DNA of 64,000 bases from Paralithodes platypus (lineage: Eukaryota; Arthropoda; Malacostraca; Decapoda; Lithodidae): positions 6,400,739 through 6,464,738 of the forward strand of contig CM064573.1 in assembly GCA_032716605.1 (NCBI GenBank), written 5' to 3'. Made by a program: the position numbers and the translations under genes. How positions within the stretch are numbered: position 1 is the stretch's first letter; each line of letters opens with the position of its first letter. Shown here in pieces: positions 61,406-64,000 of this stretch. Under the pieces are notes generated by a model. The model had not been told where the DNA came from. It was given only the letters and a program-made list of their open reading frames with translations, and did no database searches.

Positions 61406-63735
61406 CTATTTTTCTATGTTGAATTTCATTTGCCATTTTTCTGCCCAGTTTTCTAAAGTGTCTAGGTCACCTTGTAGTTTTTGCCAATGTACTGTTGAGG
61501 TTACTTTATTAGTAATTTTTGTATCGTCAGCAAATTTCGAAATTTTGCATTCTATTCCTTCGTCTAAGTCGTTTATGTAAATTATAAAAAGAATAGGACC
61601 TAATACCGAACCCTGGGGAACGCCACTATTTACTTTGCACCAATCCGATTCTTCACCATTTATTACAACTCGTTGTTTACGGTCTGAGAGCCAATTTTCG
61701 AGCCATTTCAGAGTTTTTCCTGTTATGCCATGAGCTTTTATTTTGTCAATTAGTCTCTTGTGGGGTACGGTATCGAAAGCTTTCTGAAAATCGAGATATA
61801 TTATATCAACTGCTCTATCCTTATCATATGATTTGTAAACATCATTGAAGAAGTCGAGTAAGTTTGTTAAGCATGAACGTTTATTTCTAAAACCGTGCTG
61901 AGAATCTTTTATTAAATTATTTTCTTCCAAATGTTTTACTATTTTGTCCCTTATAATGGTTTCCATTAATTTGCCCGTTACCGATGTTAACCCTCTCCGA
62001 CATATGACGCAATTTTGAGCCGATTAGGGATACTTTAAAGCCTTTGTTACCATCAGGGGTATTTAGAAACCTTTAGTTTAGTTACTTCAACCTCTGCAGT
62101 TGTCTTTGAGTTAGCTGTGGGCAGAAAACTAATTTTGGAGAGGTAATTATAAGAGTGAGAGAACTCTATTTCTTATTGCTAATCTGGTAACCTCTGCGTC
62201 ATATGAGTCTGAAGGGGTTAAGCTAATTGGTCGATAATTGCCGGGAGAGGACTTATTTCCTTTTTTGTATATGGGTGTCACGTTAGCTAGTTTACATTCG
62301 TTTGGAACTATCCCAACATTCAATGATTTGTTGAACAGATTTGCGAGTGGGTTTAATAATTCGTGTTTTGCTTCTTTTAGGATCCTTGGGGATATTTTAT
62401 CAGGGCCTGGGGTTTTATTAACTTTCAAATTGTTGATTGCGAACAGGATATCGTCTTCATAAATCGTAAAGTTTTCGAGCTCAGTGCCATTTGATTGATT
62501 CGTAGGGGTAGGTCGGTTACCGGTAGTATCTTCCGACGTGAAAACTGATGCAAAATAGTTATTTAGGATATTCGCCATTTGTACTTTGTTATCTGTATGA
62601 TCTCCATTTTCCGCAACAAGTGGGCCTATTGTTGAAGTTACCGTTTTTCTGTTTCTTATATAGCTGTAAAATTCTTTCGGATTGGACTTGCTGGAGCTGG
62701 CAATATGAAGTTCCAGATTCTTCTTACTTCCTTTGATGAGATTTTTGGTTGTTCGACGCAGTCTATCGTGTTCTAATTTATCGCTATTATTCTGAGTTGC
62801 CTTATATTTTTGGTATGCCTGCTTTTTTACTAAGAGGTTGTTTTTTATTTCATTATTCCACCATTTTGGCTTATATTTGCCTGCTGGGCGCCGGTTTCGT
62901 AGAGGGATGCTTGTATTTATTGCTTTGTTTAGGTTATTAGATAATATGTTCCATAATCGATTTACATCATGAGTTTCGGTCATTTCACTCCAGTCAGTAT
63001 TGGCAAGATGCCTTCTAAGTTTGTTAAAGTCGGCCCTTCGATAATCTGGTACTTTTTCCGTGCTCACGTTTTCTTTGTCATTATTTACTTTAATGTTAAA
63101 GGACACTATCCTATGGTCACTAGAGCTAAATTCCGGTCCGATTTTAACGCTATTTACCAGTCTTTCATTTGTCGTTAGAATAATATCCAGAATGTTATTT
63201 CCCCTCGTTGGGTGTTCTACGTGTTGATAAAGGGCACTTTCCTGAAGATTAGCATATAGATCATGTCCCGCGTGAGCATTTAGTGGTTCGCCCCATGTTG
63301 TGACAGGCAGATTGAAATCGCCAAATATTACTGCTTCTTCCTGACAACTTATTTCGGCTATTTGATCATAGAGTTTCTCGTCAGTATCGGGTGATTGTGC
63401 AGGAGGTCGATAAATTAGGCCAATTATTATCTTGCTTGCTTGATTATTTATTTGAACGTAACTAGTATCAATATTATTTATGGCAGGTTTGGTTACCTCG
63501 ATTGGGTGAAGATTACTTTTAACATATAGCAGAACCCCACCTCCCATTCTTTGGGATCTTTCGCAGCTGAAGGGAGTATAACCTGGTAATGCGTATTCCG
63601 CCAAAAAATCACGCTTTTCCGTGTTGATCCAAGATTCTGAAACACCGATTATATCACATTCCTCCATACATGCAAGTGCTTCCAGGTCTTCGAATTTATT
63701 GCGTAAGCTGCGTGCATTAACGTAGCAGGCCGTGA
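61406..63735 (-). pseudogene. CR1-C ORF2: endonuclease and reverse transcriptase, cut by T2
   Basis: The frame begins before YVNARSLRNKFEDLEAL, the usual endonuclease N-terminus, and overlaps the end of ORF1 in another phase; no ATG precedes that motif. Endonuclease motifs are GVSESWIN, GLIYRPP, GDFNLPVTTW and SSDHRIVSF. A linker has NRKTVTSTIGPL, then LKVNKTPGPDKISP and GNYRPISLT. T2 then intervenes, and the reverse transcriptase resumes with GKLMETII, IIYLDFQKAFDTVPH, SGVPQGSVLGPILF and KFADDTK. It ends at FNIEK where the element is truncated, so the thumb and C-terminal parts are missing. Removing T2 and one TTAA would keep the phase. Confidence 0.85.
61987..62221. mobile_element. T2 MITE in CR1-C reverse transcriptase
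   Basis: A 227-bp body (61991-62217) between TTAA at 61987-61990 and TTAA at 62218-62221. The inverted ends read CCCTCTCCGACATATGACGC and CCCCTTCAGACTCATATGAC. Body sequence matches 48252-48477 in the opposite orientation. Non-coding. Confidence 0.9.
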
Positions 63736-63774
63736 TATTATTTTGGATAGAGTTTACATTTGATATGGGGTAGT

Positions 63775-64000
63775 TTATGTCGCTGCTACTGCCCCTGCTC
63801 GGTTGTCGTTTTTTGATCTGAAAGTGCAGACTGCATCATGTAGGAGTCTGCCTAGGCGTGCTCCTCCGACTGAATTCAAATGGCAGCCATCATCCTGAAA
63901 GAGAATGTGTTGATTGTAGAAATGGTCCCAGAGATTGAGATATTCGACATCTTCCTGTGAGCAGAGGGATTTAAGTCTGTTATTAGTACTGAACGCCTTA
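63775..64000 (-). CDS. CR1-C ORF1 C-terminus (SGNH-esterase domain, partial)
   Basis: Reads SLCSQEDVEYLNLWDHFYNQ, then QDDGCHLNSVGGARLGRLL and a stop at 63775-63777. DGCHL is the block V Asp-x-x-His of SGNH hydrolases, at the same place as DGVHL in CR1-A ORF1. The start and other blocks lie outside the window. Confidence 0.7.
   Translation of the reverse strand, partial: KAFSTNNRLKSLCSQEDVEYLNLWDHFYNQHILFQDDGCHLNSVGGARLGRLLHDAVCTFRSKNDNRAGAVAAT

Larger units (their letters stand above)
61406..64000 (-). mobile_element. CR1-like LINE (CR1-C), extends past the window
   Basis: ORF1 C-terminus and ORF2 on the minus strand in CR1 order, diverged from CR1-A. It is interrupted by T2 at 61987-62221 and truncated at 61406 within the reverse transcriptase. 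Except for T2, the coding sequence is open for more than 2 kb, so it is relatively young. Confidence 0.85.

Overview
The window is a gene-poor, AT-rich stretch of an animal nuclear genome. Long (GA)n, (GT)n and (TA)n microsatellites, many minisatellites, CR1-like and other non-LTR retrotransposons, tRNA-derived SINEs and TTAA-flanked MITEs suggest an arthropod, most likely a decapod crustacean. That assignment is inference; nothing seen names a species. I found no convincing host protein gene, rRNA gene or CRISPR array. Almost every coding signal belongs to a mobile element.

The most substantial coding unit lies at 15.4-19.8 kb on the minus strand. It is a roughly 1,450-residue reading frame broken by one 5-nt insertion. 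It carries N-terminal Cys/His motifs, a middle region that may be a transposase, an XPG/FEN-like PIN nuclease region and a C-terminal tesmin/TSO1-like CXC cysteine cluster. Inverted repeats of about 316 bp (14967-15282 and 19921-20237) bound it, so it is a DNA transposon. The nuclease suggests the Academ superfamily, in its XPG-carrying form. The transposon has landed in the middle of a small TTAA-flanked MITE (T1), and it lies between two direct copies of a ~2.1 kb segment (12.3-14.4 kb and 20.4-22.5 kb).

From 23.8 to 31.05 kb there is a nest of elements. Tc1/mariner-like 113-bp inverted repeats enclose a nearly full-length CR1-like LINE (SGNH-esterase ORF1, then endonuclease and reverse transcriptase). 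That LINE is interrupted by a tRNA-derived SINE (SINE-1) and by a second LINE type (LINE-B). More CR1-like pieces are at 32.5-33.0, 57.9-58.7 and 61.4-64.0 kb. The last runs off the window and is cut by a T2 MITE with exact TTAA duplication. More LINE-B pieces are at 2.3, 5.8-6.6, 23.0, 39.4-39.9 and 48.1-48.6 kb; the 48 kb piece is also cut by T2.

Three copies of an (AAC)n-tailed retroelement (0.35, 21.4 and 38.0 kb) each carry target-site duplications. A ~1.1-1.4 kb inverted repeat has arms 51 kb apart (2.9-4.0 and 54.6-56.0 kb). The remainder is minisatellite, microsatellite and unassigned AT-rich DNA. The elements do not form a pathway. What the window records is an order of insertions: older hosts (mariner-like, T1, CR1, LINE-B) and younger guests (Academ-like, SINE-1, LINE-B, T2).
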